64,000 nucleotides of DNA from NCBI GenBank assembly GCA_944472155.2, contig OX235271.1, forward strand, positions 95,307,256-95,371,255. Direction: 5' to 3'. This DNA comes from Trichobilharzia szidati (Eukaryota; Platyhelminthes; Trematoda; Strigeidida; Schistosomatidae). The translations under genes and the position numbers were made by a program. How positions within the stretch are numbered: the stretch's first letter is position 1; every line of letters starts with the position of its first letter. This document shows positions 21,455 to 31,549 of the stretch, piece after piece. The notes under the pieces were generated by a model. That model worked only from the letters and a program-made list of their open reading frames with translations. It was not told the DNA's origin and did not search any database.

Positions 21455-22400
21455 CTTAATCGAAAATGTACCAATTATATGAGATATGTCGACGACATTG
21501 TAATCATGTTATAAGCCTTGTTCTGCCACCTCAATTTTAAATCGAATGAATGAAGTTCAGAATAGCATAGCACTTACGTGTGTAGAAGAGGAAGATAATT
21601 GTTTATCTTTCCTAGATATATTGCTTAGTCGACGGCCTGGTTGATCAGTAAAACGATCCATTTATAGTAAACCTACCTGGACAGGAAAGTTTCTTAATTA
21701 TCACAGTTTCTACCCTGTTCGGTACAAAAGAGCCTTAGTAAGGTGTCTCTTCAGTAGAATCCAACGAATATGCACTGAATACATACTTGGGGAGGAAGAA
21801 AGAAAGTTGACTTCAACTCTAGTTGATAATAATTATCCAGACAAGCTCATTAGGAGATATAAAGTAGTCAGAACACCAAGACCCACTCTCCAGCTCGTCG
21901 CTAAGAAAGATGTATATATCAAGCTACCCTATATGGGTGACCATTGCAGCTTGGTAACTCGACAGAGATTGAACGTTGCGGTTAAAAAGACGTTTTTTGC
22001 AGCTAAGATCATAATAATTGAGAATGTGAAGCCGATATATCCATCTAAGCCCTTAGAACATACGAAAAACGATGTCACATCCCACTATGTTTACCAATTT
22101 AGATGTACGTGTGGACACACATACATAGGAAGGACTCATCGATCTCTGCAAGTAAGGGCTTCAGAAGCAAACAGAATCCCCAGAAGCCATTAATGGTGAG
22201 AACAGATGACCTAGCTCCTCTACTGCGAAACATATTATAAAGACAGGACATAAAATTGATTTTTACAAGTCTTTTAAAACTATCTATAGAACGTGTTTGA
22301 GGCGTATCCTAAAGTTTGTGGAACTAGCAATTAGAAAGTTTAAACCACCTTTATGCGTTCAAAAACAATTCGTCATCACAATAAAGCTTCCTTGGTAAAC
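21455..22400 (+). pseudogene. Penelope-like element PLE-B: RT tail and GIY-YIG domain
   Basis: Begins at RT motif C, MRYVDDIVIML (about 21478-21510), then after frameshifts CVEEEDNCLSFLDILLSRRPG and KPTWTGKF. A 128-codon frame (21807-22193) then carries LVDNNYPDKLIRRYK and ends in the GIY-YIG start YVYQFRCTCGHTYIGRTHRSL with the catalytic Arg. The rest of the nuclease continues in another frame (IKTGHKIDFYKSF, PPLCVQKQF) to a stop near 22396. PLEs use this RT plus GIY-YIG endonuclease for target-primed insertion. This copy lacks most of the RT and is frame-broken. Confidence 0.85.
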
Positions 22401-22469
22401 TTTGTTTTGATATCATAGCAGATGTACTATTACCTCTGTTATTTGGTTTAGTGATCTTCATTGTCATTT

Positions 22470-22910
22470 TGACCTTCAATATGTCCTTTTAACTTGACCT
22501 CAGTATATTTCCTCACCTCTTAACTGTGTTTACGAGTTTGACCACTGATTGATATCATTTGGGTCATTGAATCGGGTCCCAGTGGCTGAACGGTATACGA
22601 GCTTGCCATGTAACCGGAAGATCTTGGTTCCTAACTCCAGTGGGTGCGTACTGCCGGTGATTCCCAAAAACTAGGATGAAACAGCTATCCGGCACTCCCT
22701 GGTTTTCTTTGGTTCTCCAACTGATAACAATCCGTGATCAACTCGTAGAAATAAATCTAATCCTTACAAACCAACTACTGAAAATCTTAACTCTTTATTT
22801 ATTTCCTATATATTCCTATGACAAGTCCGTTTGTGATCCGATTGTCCGAAATGTGTTGCGCAAATACACTACACGGTATAGACAAGTTACGTCTTCTTAT
22901 TGCTTTGTCT
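22470..22910. repeat. Right arm of the PLE-B inverted repeat, split by an SINE
   Basis: Counterpart of 21255-21440. The arm sequence breaks off after CTCTTAACTGTGTTT and resumes at ATTTCCTATATATTCCTATG, with an S1 SINE between (about 22531-22800). The imperfect repeat TCTTAACT-rich flanks on both sides of the SINE look like its target duplication. Confidence 0.65.
22531..22800 (+). mobile_element. S1 hammerhead SINE, single plus copy
   Basis: Head GGGTCCCAGTGGCTGAACGG and a degraded box B (TTCCTAACTCC), then GTGCGTACTGCCGGTGATTC-CC...GGATGAAACAGC, and a tail CTCCCTGGTTTTCTTTGGTT ending ATCCTTACAAACCAACTACT. The ribozyme core is disrupted (CGGTGAT for CUGANGA). It is an older subfamily: the tail reads GTGATCAACTCGTAGAAA instead of the TCATGATGAAATCC form. 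Confidence 0.8.
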
Positions 22911-22929
22911 AAAGAAGAGTGAACTGAAT

Positions 22930-23420
22930 GTATGAACTGATAAACTGTAAGAGAAAAAGTTGACTTAAGCAAGAAAGTCAGCCTCTTTAGGTATTAGATC
23001 AAACAGAAGGTTTCTTTTAGAAATTAGCAAAGACTGAGAGAAAAACTGACACCAAGAAAGGTAATATTCGATTTATTTCCTACAGTCGATATTACAAGAA
23101 TCATGGAACTATATTAGTCCAAGTAAGTCTTGTTCACGCTTAGAACTGAAATTAATAGTCTGATACTTAGACGGCTTTAATGTAATGCCATTTGAATAAG
23201 ACCACTGCCTAACCTCAGACAGAAAAATATTCATATTAGAACAATCTAATGCCGAGACAACTAGGACAGAAATTGTCAGATCATCAGTATATTTAATGAA
23301 ATGGTTTTCAGTATGGATTAAATACTCAGTTAAATTATCTGTTTTTGACAGAAATTATATACATTTAGACTTAGGTTGAGTTGACAGTCTAAGGTTAACT
23401 GCATAGTTTCAAAAGTGTTT
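22930..23420 (-). pseudogene. LINE reverse transcriptase palm, minus strand
   Basis: On the minus strand KYTDDLTISVLVV (about 23300-23265) matches the LINE RT catalytic box 'YADDLT' with both Asp present. It is followed by SEVRQWSYSNGITLKPSKYQ and SQSLLISKRNLLFDLIPKEA. It is collinear with the C-terminal LINE frame at 21335-20868. The clade is not certain. Confidence 0.6.
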
Positions 23421-23424
23421 TTAT

Positions 23425-25510
23425 CCTGAAGTCCATAGTTTTATTCATCATTCACCTGTTACGACCGAAATGTCATCTGGGATAGTATTCTTTGTAGCAG
23501 TTTCCTGTGAAACATTAGCTATCTCAACTAGGTTTGAAAGCCCTGACTGGAACAATCCAACGGTAAAGAACACCTAAAGTATAATAAATATCATTAGCTA
23601 TAGAGGTGTTCAACCTTTTGAAAAATGACACCTTTAATTTTTCTATGCAAAGGATATGGAAGTATTTTCAAGCGCTTTCTACTCATGTATAGAGAAAGTT
23701 CTGAGTGACTTATGTTGGAAATAAAACAGGAATGAGTAAAAATCGACTTTATATCCACTTAAAGGGTTTTAATTCTTGTGGCTTTAAATAGATAGGTACC
23801 AGATGGCGCATAATCTCATCAATTATTTCTAATCACTTAATATTGATAATACCCAAATGTTAGTAAGATTACTGCGTGTGGTTGTAAACATTAGAATTGT
23901 TTTTTATGTGTGTGTGTGTGTGTGTGTTAGTTTCCGGCTTAAAAACAAACGTGCGATACATGGTTTATGATCTGAAATCGATTAAACATTACGTAACGGA
24001 TCACCTGATCAAACCACGAATAAAGTAAAGCATAATATAAGTACTTACTAAAATAAACAGTTTCTTACTTGTAACATTGCATGTGGTCAGCGTAACACAG
24101 CAAGAGAAAAATCGATAAAATTCAAAGTTGCGTTTGCAAGTGCTACATCAAATGAGTAAGAGTTAATGCGTAGATAGACATAAATTTGACTTGACTCGAT
24201 TATGCCAGTGAGACCATTAAGCACCATGTATTCGTGCCATAACAAAAGGCGCATCGTATGAAACTAGAATAGTTGTAGTTGATACTGTTAGTCATAAAAA
24301 TTCCAAAAATGCGATTAAAATGGAAATCTGGTATAGGCGCATGCAATATTTGTAGGGAAGTTCGGACAGAGTTAAGTGTGATAGACAACATGCCATATAA
24401 TCTAGAAATAATAAATTATTTGTGTTACAACAATCTATTTAACATCAAATCCTTCCTTACTATTTAAATGTGAATGGTTATTATACCAACGAGAACTGAA
24501 CGACATACACGTGCAACCATGATGTCATTTGAAATCTAACATGTCATGGAGGAAGTTAGCGGAAAATGGTCGAAGAAATTTGCTTATCCATGTTAAAGCA
24601 TGATAATCTTTTTATGTCCACGATGGATAACTTTCCTGATTCATTCATCACAGCAACTCGTTAAAACTTCGGTAGATCTTCCTCAGACCTAATGACTAAC
24701 AGATATCAGCAGAAATTAAAAGTAATGGACCTTTAGGGGTAGAACCAATGGGTGAAAAACGAAGTATTCAACTCATCATGTAGGGGATCTTGGGTCTGTC
24801 CCACACAAATCGTGTGCTGAAGTGTCCTAGTTTTGAATTTAACCGCTGTGGGCTGTGTATCGCCCTTCATATCTGAGTGGGTGTCTGACTGGTGTTGGTT
24901 AGTGCCGAAATTCACTACAATCAGGCTTTTTATCCTTATATTTTATAATACGTCTAGATAGCAGTTACTTAGTACAGATGAGATACTTTTCTACGTAGGA
25001 GCAGGTGAACTGACACTGAGGAGGACAACAGCGGTCACGTATTATCGGATCATTTGTTGTACTGGAAAAGTATACTGGAGTTTATATGTAACAGAAATTT
25101 TTTACCAATGAACGGGATAAACCATTTCTTAGTATTTCTATTGATGTGTGTTCATTATTTTGTCGCTGTAAGCTTACCAAATGACCTGCATTTGCATCTA
25201 CTTGATTAAGCATTGCTATCGAAGGAAATCCTAAAACATAGTGATTACAAGATATACAGTTATGAAAATATCTAGTCTTGTGAAAGAAATAAGAAGAATA
25301 CTACTCAAATCCACATGAATCGATTTCATTCTCTCACCAATAAAGTAGCAAAATAAATCTTTCTCTTACTTTATACATATACTGGAAAGAATGATTGGAT
25401 TGTAGATTAAAAATGACCAAGCAACTGCCAAAAAATTTGCTTCGAATGAATGACCTTCAAAGAAAATGTTTTGTCACAAAAAGTAATATTATTGTTATTT
25501 TTTGTTCTTT
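23425..25510. other. No recognised gene; (TG)n microsatellite at 23906-23927
   Basis: Apart from the dinucleotide run the interval has no RT, SINE or ribozyme signatures that I can see. Short frames at 24200-24467 and 24733-24915 have no motifs. Confidence 0.5.
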
Positions 25511-25514
25511 GTGT

Positions 25515-26875
25515 TGTAGGCTTCAGATGCAAATCTCTCCTGAACTGTATTCTCTGCCATCATTTACACCTGACATCTCAGATGCTCGGAAGTTATCATT
25601 TCCTCTTCACGTGATAGTCTCCATGTCACACTTGAACTTCTAATAAGGATTTCACCTAAGGGTCTCGCAAGCGTCCGACGTCACCCGAATGTCTCCTCAA
25701 CGAATGTACAGTCTAACTCCATTAACTTCTAAGCAACAGGTTAATGGCTGGCTCGCCACCGGAGTTCCTTGTTGTTTGTTCCTTCCCGTCGGTCATTTTA
25801 TCTTCAGTATCGAGGCAACGAAGGAGGCTGTTGGGATTGCTTTCGGCGACGCACGTACCAGTTCTCTGGTGCAGATGAAAGCACTGTCTTGACATTAGTG
25901 TTGAAATTTTAGATCTCACTGATGTTCCAATTGCTGTAGACCTCCACGCTGATCTCATAATAATGAATTCCTGTCTTGTTCTCCTGATCGTGGCTAGCCT
26001 CGATATTCTCGTTTGTCCCGTCCGTAGTAGAAATAATGCTACCCAATTAAATGGAAAAGACGACTTCCTTAAGGTTTTTCTCGCTGGTGGTGCTTGATGA
26101 TTGTTGTTGTTAGTCAGGCGTCTTGGTTACCTCTGTCTTCTATATGTTTGGTTGAATCCTATCTTTTCTCCTTTTTCTGCTGAATTATAAGTCTTTACTT
26201 GTAAATCCACGAGTTTGTTAGATATTAGAAATAAGGCATCCGCAAAATCCAGAACTTATGTATTTTCGAAATCTCAACGTATGCCTCTCTACTCTTCCCT
26301 CATGGTCTGCCACATAACTCAGTCCACCACCATTGGTGAGCTTTCCGTTGTGAATCGCTTACTATGTAACGCCATCATATAGCTGTTGAATGAGGTCGAT
26401 AAATGTTCAGGACAATCCGTAGTGATACAGCAGTTTCCAGATTACTTCATGGTCAACGCTATAGAAAACCTTTCAGAGTCGACGAAGCTAAGGTAAAGAA
26501 ATAAATGCCATTCCATGCTCTGACTGATAATGATGATATATGGTGTGATTTGGCGTGTGCATGATTTGTTCTCCTGGTATCCAGCCTGTTCCAGACGAAT
26601 GTTTCCATTCAGTTTACATTACGGTCATTCTATGATAATGCAGCCTAATATTTTGCTTGGAGTGAACAGCAGCATGATTCCTCTCCAGTTCTTGAATAGG
26701 CTTAAGCCACAATTCCTTGGCACTTTTGATGGATAGCATTTCTTCTAATCGGTAGAGGTATCCTTCCTTCTTTCAACACCTGCTGCAGTAGTGGCGTGAG
26801 CATGTTTGCTGAGGTCTCTGGATCTGTTTTTATTTCTTCTGACGAGGTGGATTCCATGTTTATTTCCAACTTCTA
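25515..26875 (-). pseudogene. RTE/SR2-like LINE remnant
   Basis: Minus-strand order from the right: TSSEEIKTDPETSANMLTPLLQQVLKEG (26850 leftward), NRNVNW / VRAWNGIYFF / SSTLKGFL (the 'EKAFDSVD' region, heavily mutated), IHKFWILRMPYF, then LGSIISTTDGTNE, a stretch KISTLMSRQCFHLHQRTGT and the C-terminal HSLRRHSGDVGRLRDP. The 3' end near 25515 begins GGCTTCAGATGCAAATCTC, as in the RTE 3' ends at 50540 and 53010. Stops and shifts throughout; the FADD box is lost. RTE elements encode an endonuclease-RT protein; only the RT and tail are present. Confidence 0.75.
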
Positions 26876-27054
26876 AACTAAAGGAATAACGTTGAAGTGT
26901 TTCACTGTCAATATATCTAACAGGAATTATTGGTTTAATGTCAGGTTGTCAACTGCTTATGTAAAGAAAGACTCTTATATCAATATTAAACAGTTTACAG
27001 TTTGCAATTTATTTAGGATAGTAGGCTATATGACTGTGTTAATCTTTTCGATTT

Positions 27055-27470
27055 GTTGCATACAGGAGGTCCAATCTCGCCTTGAATGAATCAACAGATG
27101 GCGCTGATAGGACGTGTTCCGGTAGGGAGTTCCAATGGTTCACAATTCAATGTGAAAAACGGATCTCCAGACGCAGACGATTCGACCGTGGTTTTTGAAT
27201 CTTGAGGTGATGTCCTCGCAATTGGTAGGTGCTAGAAGGAAGAAGGTTATAAAGCAGATTAACATTCAGCTTGACAAGTCTGAGATAATACCATTGATTA
27301 CGTCTGACATTCCAGGCAATATCCTGGATACATTAGTATATCGGGAACGAAAGTGCATGCATGGGTAATGGAATAAATGTAGAACTGTCCAGAGTGGTCC
27401 ATTAGATATACATGAATTGTTCAATGAGGAACTGGAAAAAGTGACGGAATACATGTCCACTATTATGATT
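27055..27470 (-). pseudogene. CR1-like LINE C-terminal fragment
   Basis: The minus strand reads LNVNLLYNLLPSSTYQLRGHH, LKIQKPRSNRLRLEIRFSH, a stop, then IVNHWNSLPEHVLSAPSVDS and FKARLD. This WNSLP...SV.SFK ending is diagnostic of the CR1-type RT ORF tail, the same feature as at 10880-10935. It abuts the RTE remnant on its left in the same orientation. Confidence 0.75.
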
Positions 27471-27784
27471 TCGTCTGTTTCTCAACCTTAAATAATTTAC
27501 TTCCTTTCAAAATACTCACTATTGCACTCACAAATACACATTGTCAAATGTGAATATTTGAAAATAGATTTTTACATAACTATAAAGCTTTCTTTGTGAA
27601 AAGTAACTCGTGAATAGGTCATTCTAATTAACTGTAGGAACAGTACGTGACATTAAGTACCTACAGTGTGTGTAGACTATGCAAAGTCAATTTTAATTGT
27701 TAAAGTTATATACATGCAACATAATCTAGGCAAAGAACTAATTTTTCTATAGTTTGGTTTGTAAGGATCAGTTTTGTTTTTCAC

Positions 27785-28400
27785 AAGTTGATCACGGATT
27801 GATATCAGTGTTAGAGAACCATTGAAAACTAGCAGGGAGTACTGGACAGCTGCTGTTTCATCCTAGCTCTTTGAGAATCCTCGGCAGTACGCACCCACAC
27901 TATGGGGTTCGAACCCAGGACCTTCTGGTTACATGGTAAGCTAGTATACCACTCAGCCATTGGGGCCCGATGCAGTGGCCAGCCCATGAATTCTAACCTC
28001 TACCAATTCGTGATTTTAGTGAGACCAACAACCATTGTCGTCGGTGGGAATTCCAACCGCCCACGACTTCTCATTAAAACTCCAGGAAATCCCGTCTTGT
28101 AGAAAGTCACTAGAGAGCATGAGATAAGGATGGAGTTCCCACCGACGACAATGATTGGTGGGCGCGCTAAAATCACGAATTGGCAGAAGTTAGAATTCAT
28201 GGGCTGGCCATTGAGTCCGGTTTCAGTGGCTGAATGGTATACGAGCTTGCCTTATAACCGGAAGGTCTTGGGTTCGAACCACATAGTGTGGGTGCGTACT
28301 GTCGAGGATTCTCAAAGAGCTAGGATGAAACAGCTGTGCAGTACTCCAGTGCTGGTTTTCAATGGTTCTCTAACTGACATAAAACCGTGATCAACTCGTA
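27785..28400. mobile_element. S1 hammerhead SINE inverted pair
   Basis: Minus copy 27785-28110 and plus copy 28085-28400 face each other through their 5' units, which overlap around GGAATTCC/GGAGTTCCCACCGACGACA. Outer ends are AAGTTGATCACGG and CCGTGATCAACTC, the older S1 tail. Both tRNA-like heads (GTGGCTGAATGGTATACGAG; box B GGTTCGAACC) are good. The plus ribozyme region, CTGTCGAGGATTCTCAAAG...GGATGAAACAGCTGTGC, lacks a proper CUGANGA. Confidence 0.85.
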
Positions 28401-28499
28401 AAAAGAATTAATTGTTCAATCATCTTATAAGTTAGTGATTCTTATCTTTCAGCAAATAAGAATTCTTTTCACTCTAATTTATTTCCATAATATGTTTTA

Positions 28500-28517
28500 C
28501 ACACACACACACACACG
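28500..28517. repeat. (AC)n microsatellite
   Basis: Nine or so AC units, followed by CGTGTATC. No functional inference. Confidence 0.9.
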
Positions 28518-28754
28518 TGTATCTACTCTCCACACACGTTAACGTTATTAGTAAACTAGTAATAATTGAATACAACAATTTAAGTGGCCAAGTTAAACTT
28601 TAAGCACCACTAACTACCAATGGAGTGCGACCTCACCAATGACCTTGAAATGCTCACTGAGCAAGTTAGTGAAACCTGGCAAATTATGTTGTCATCATCA
28701 GTAAAATATGCTCATCGAAGTGTTATGCTATTAAATGGGATATCAGGCAAGTTA

Positions 28755-28935
28755 CAGCTTAGGTTTGGGAAAGATTAAGTTACGCTTTAAGCCAAGGACA
28801 AGTTAGGGTTAGGTTAACCTAATAAAGGCGACATTAGGGTTGGTTCGAGTTAGATTACAGTTAGTTTAGGGATATTTTCACGTTAGGGTTAGGTTGAGGA
28901 AAGATTAGGGTTATTGTTAGGGTTAGAAGACCTAA
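28755..28935 (+). repeat. Degenerate telomere-like (TTAGGG/TTAGGTT) motifs
   Basis: TTAGGGTTAGGTT, TTAGGGTTGG, TTAGGGTTAGGTTGAGG, TTAGGGTTATTG and TTAGGGTTAG are scattered over 180 bp. TTAGGG is the animal telomere unit. The array is too broken to be a recent interstitial telomere and could be an element-internal subrepeat. Confidence 0.7.
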
Positions 28936-28980
28936 ATAATTACATCCATAGAAGAATGTGGTTAAATTACTCTATTGATA

Positions 28981-29172
28981 TAAGAATAGAACTTGTGCAC
29001 TGTGGTAGAGTGTAATTCCATTGTGGGTAACATTTATTTTGATAAAGTCTCACAGTGTTATACAGTAGTAATATTTACTGATGACGTTTCGAGCACAATT
29101 TATTGCTCAGTAAATATTACTGTATAACACTATGAGACTTTATCAAAATAAATTTTACCCACAATGGAATTA
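28981..29172. mobile_element. PLE-A terminal inverted dimer, second locus
   Basis: The minus arm (28981-29106) runs TATAAGAATAGAACTTGTGC...TGACGTTTCGAGCACAATTT. The plus arm (29107-29172) runs CAGTAAATATTACTGTATAA...CCCACAATGG. Flanks TACTCTATTGATA (28968-28980) and TACTCTGTTGATA (29173-29185) look like a 13-bp duplication with one change, though part may be the element's own ATTACACTCT. The geometry is the same as at 10936-11240. Confidence 0.8.
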
Positions 29173-29870
29173 TACTCTGTTGATACTCCAACCTAAAACT
29201 GAGAGCTATTTTTATCACATGTGAGAGCAAGGTATCCTCTGTAACACTTTTCTACAGTTTCTATGCATTATTTTATAAATATATGTATTCCATACACAAA
29301 AATGCCTCCTTCACGTGATTGGTGCGTTCGAGGTCATTCACTGATTGGTAGTTAGTGGTGCTTAAAGTTTAACTTTGCCAGATATTATCTTAACATATCA
29401 GCAGACTATGTGCTGTTGATAATGTACAACTGATAATCCTAAATGTCTCCATCTACAAAATAAACCATGTACGAAGGAGTGCATGAGTTTCAGAATTCAG
29501 GGGGGACACCAGTTTCTCCATGGTGTCATCCTGCCAGAAAACTAGAACTAAAGTGTGGTGAATAACACAATGGAAGCTTACCATATTTAGAAGATAAATG
29601 AGGTTTGAATACACAAATATACTTTTCTTATGGACATGACTTACAAACAATCACTTGTTCAATCACGTCTGGTCGACGTAACAGTTCCCTGAGGTATATT
29701 TACTTAAGAGTAATTAGCATGAACAATGTATGCTTCACAGATTCATGCATATGCTAAATAACCGCATGCTAAAATTTAATTTATTCACTGAGGGACAACA
29801 GAATCGCGTTTTAAAGTTTTTGAAACATTTCAATAATCCTGAATTCTTTAACTGTGTTTATCTATTTTAG

Positions 29871-30142
29871 CTGAAAATTCGCTTGTGAAACCTTGTTTAT
29901 TCCCTATGCTTCAAAGTCTAACATATATTTCAGAGAATGAAGAATGTATCGATAAAGTAACACGTGATACGATAAAGACTCTTGAGAAATTTGTTACTGA
30001 GTTCCAATTTCTGTCTTTCCTTTCGACTTTCTTCTGTTGGGATGCAATTCAGTGCTTCCTACTCAATATTTCACTGGAATGCAAATTCGTTGCTACCTGC
30101 TCTACTACTCTCGTAAAATTTTCACTCCCCATAAAAAAATAA
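29871..30142 (+). other. Weak candidate exon or chance frame
   Basis: A good acceptor-like pyrimidine tract ending TTTATCTATTTTAG precedes an open frame ENSLVKPCLFPMLQSLTYIS, ENEECIDKVTRDTIKTLEKF, VTEF, with a helix-rich, HEAT-like look. After codon 48 the sequence becomes Phe/Ser-rich and ends in KK and a stop. No strong donor is seen (AAA|GTAACA is possible). I recognise no family. If real it would be the only host exon in the window. Confidence 0.25.
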
Positions 30143-30144
30143 AC

Positions 30145-31140
30145 TGATGGCCATTTTGTCACAAGGTTTTGCCACCACATGATTTAAGACCAATCACCTA
30201 TTCAGGAGTCAAATGAATATTCTATAAGCTGATTGGTCAATTTTTTAGCATACTGGCTAGAATATTAGTTTCGGCCAATCAAAATCGCTTAAGAAAAATC
30301 AATCGAAGACGACAAAATCCTGTGATAGTGTATTACTGGTTATGCGGATTTATCATGCCATGATCACCTCGGTTTAAAAAAATAAATAAATAAATATCAA
30401 TATGTTGGGAATTAAAAGATTTCTAGTAAATATTTTGATGAAATATTCTGTGAATTTATAAAACAAAAATGAAAAACGGATTATTAACTGATGTTTGGAT
30501 ATCTACCTTTGGGAATTGTTTTTCAGATAATAATGATGAGTAGTCGGTGAGTCTGTGTTACTAATGATAATATTTAATTTCCTCTTTTGTCTAAATCTTT
30601 ATTTTTCGGGAAGCAATTTCAGGGGTGAGAGTTTTGACGACCTGTACCACTTACAATGACAACATGTGAAATGAATCGCAGATATATTGATTAGTATTAG
30701 TAATTTATCCGAGTGAAGTCGGTGATTTTACTAATCACTTTTTGTAAAAATTCGTCATTAGATTTGTCATTTTAATATTTATTTGGAAATTTAATTTCAG
30801 TTGTTTGTAAACTCTTGAACACTTATCTACTCAAAATAAGCATAGACGAATTTTGCATGCCCCTGCTGACCGTATTTAAAGAAGCATAAATCATGAGGCA
30901 AGTTCCGAGGAAGGGGTCTAATCATTTCGACAATCAAATCAATTAAGTTCAACCTGTTGTAAATACTAGCTGCTGTAAAAGCTCCCTCTTACCATATAGT
31001 TGAATTCTTGTTGGAGATAAACTCCTTCCGGCTAGTACTGATGATATTTGTAAGAAACAAGAATGAAGTGAAGTGTAGGGACAGATACAAAATATATAAC
31101 GTTACAACACAAACGGAAGTAGCGTAAAAAAGTGTGCGTT
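30145..31140. other. No recognisable feature
   Basis: AT-rich spacer. A short AATAAATAAATAAAT run occurs at 30379-30394. Confidence 0.5.
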
Positions 31141-31145
31141 TCAGG

Positions 31146-31546
31146 ATTTCCTCATGAACTGACATCGGTTAGAGGATCATTGGAAAACCTGGAGGGAATA
31201 CTGGACAGCTGTTTCGTCCTAGTTCTTTGGGACTCTTCATCAGTACGTGCTCACTGAGGTTCAAACCCAGGATCTTTTGGTTACTAGGCGACCTCGTAGA
31301 CCATTAATCCACTGGGACCCGATCCAATGGTTCCTCTGATCGTTTATGAATTCCAACTTCTGTCGATTCATGATATGGCGCTGCCACTAGTAAATGTCAT
31401 CGGTAGCGAGTATTCGTCCTCACACCCAACCTGCTGTACCCCACTAGTCACAACTTCTCAACAGAACCCAGATAGCTACCTACCTGAATAGGGCCAGTCA
31501 CTAGTGAGCACCAGAATGATAAAATCCTGAAACCAGTAAAATCCCT
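31146..31546 (-). mobile_element. S1 hammerhead SINE, minus copy with plus tail at its right end
   Basis: A full-length minus copy: tail CAGGATTTCCTCATGAACTG, ribozyme region (minus strand) CTGATGAAGAGTCCCAAAGA...GGACGAAACAGCTGTCC, head CCCAGTGGATTAATGGTC and 5' unit to about 31505. The last 40 nt (GATAAAATCCTGAAACCAGT... ACACTTGAAC) are the S1 tail in plus orientation, so this locus too is an inverted structure with one arm reduced to its end. The base before TGAAGA is A instead of C. Confidence 0.8.
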
Positions 31547-31549
31547 GCA

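Larger units (their letters stand above)
28586..29379. mobile_element. Element with 36-bp terminal inverted repeats
   Basis: GGCCAAGTTAAACTTTAAGC... (28586-28621) and its reverse complement at 29344-29379 match over 36 bp with one mismatch. Weaker complementarity extends about 20 nt inward (ATTGGTGAGG / ATTGGTGCGT). No transposase coding lies inside, so it is MITE-like or a foldback element. The interior holds telomere-like motifs (28755-28935) and a nested PLE-A inverted dimer. No clear target duplication could be identified. Confidence 0.75.
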
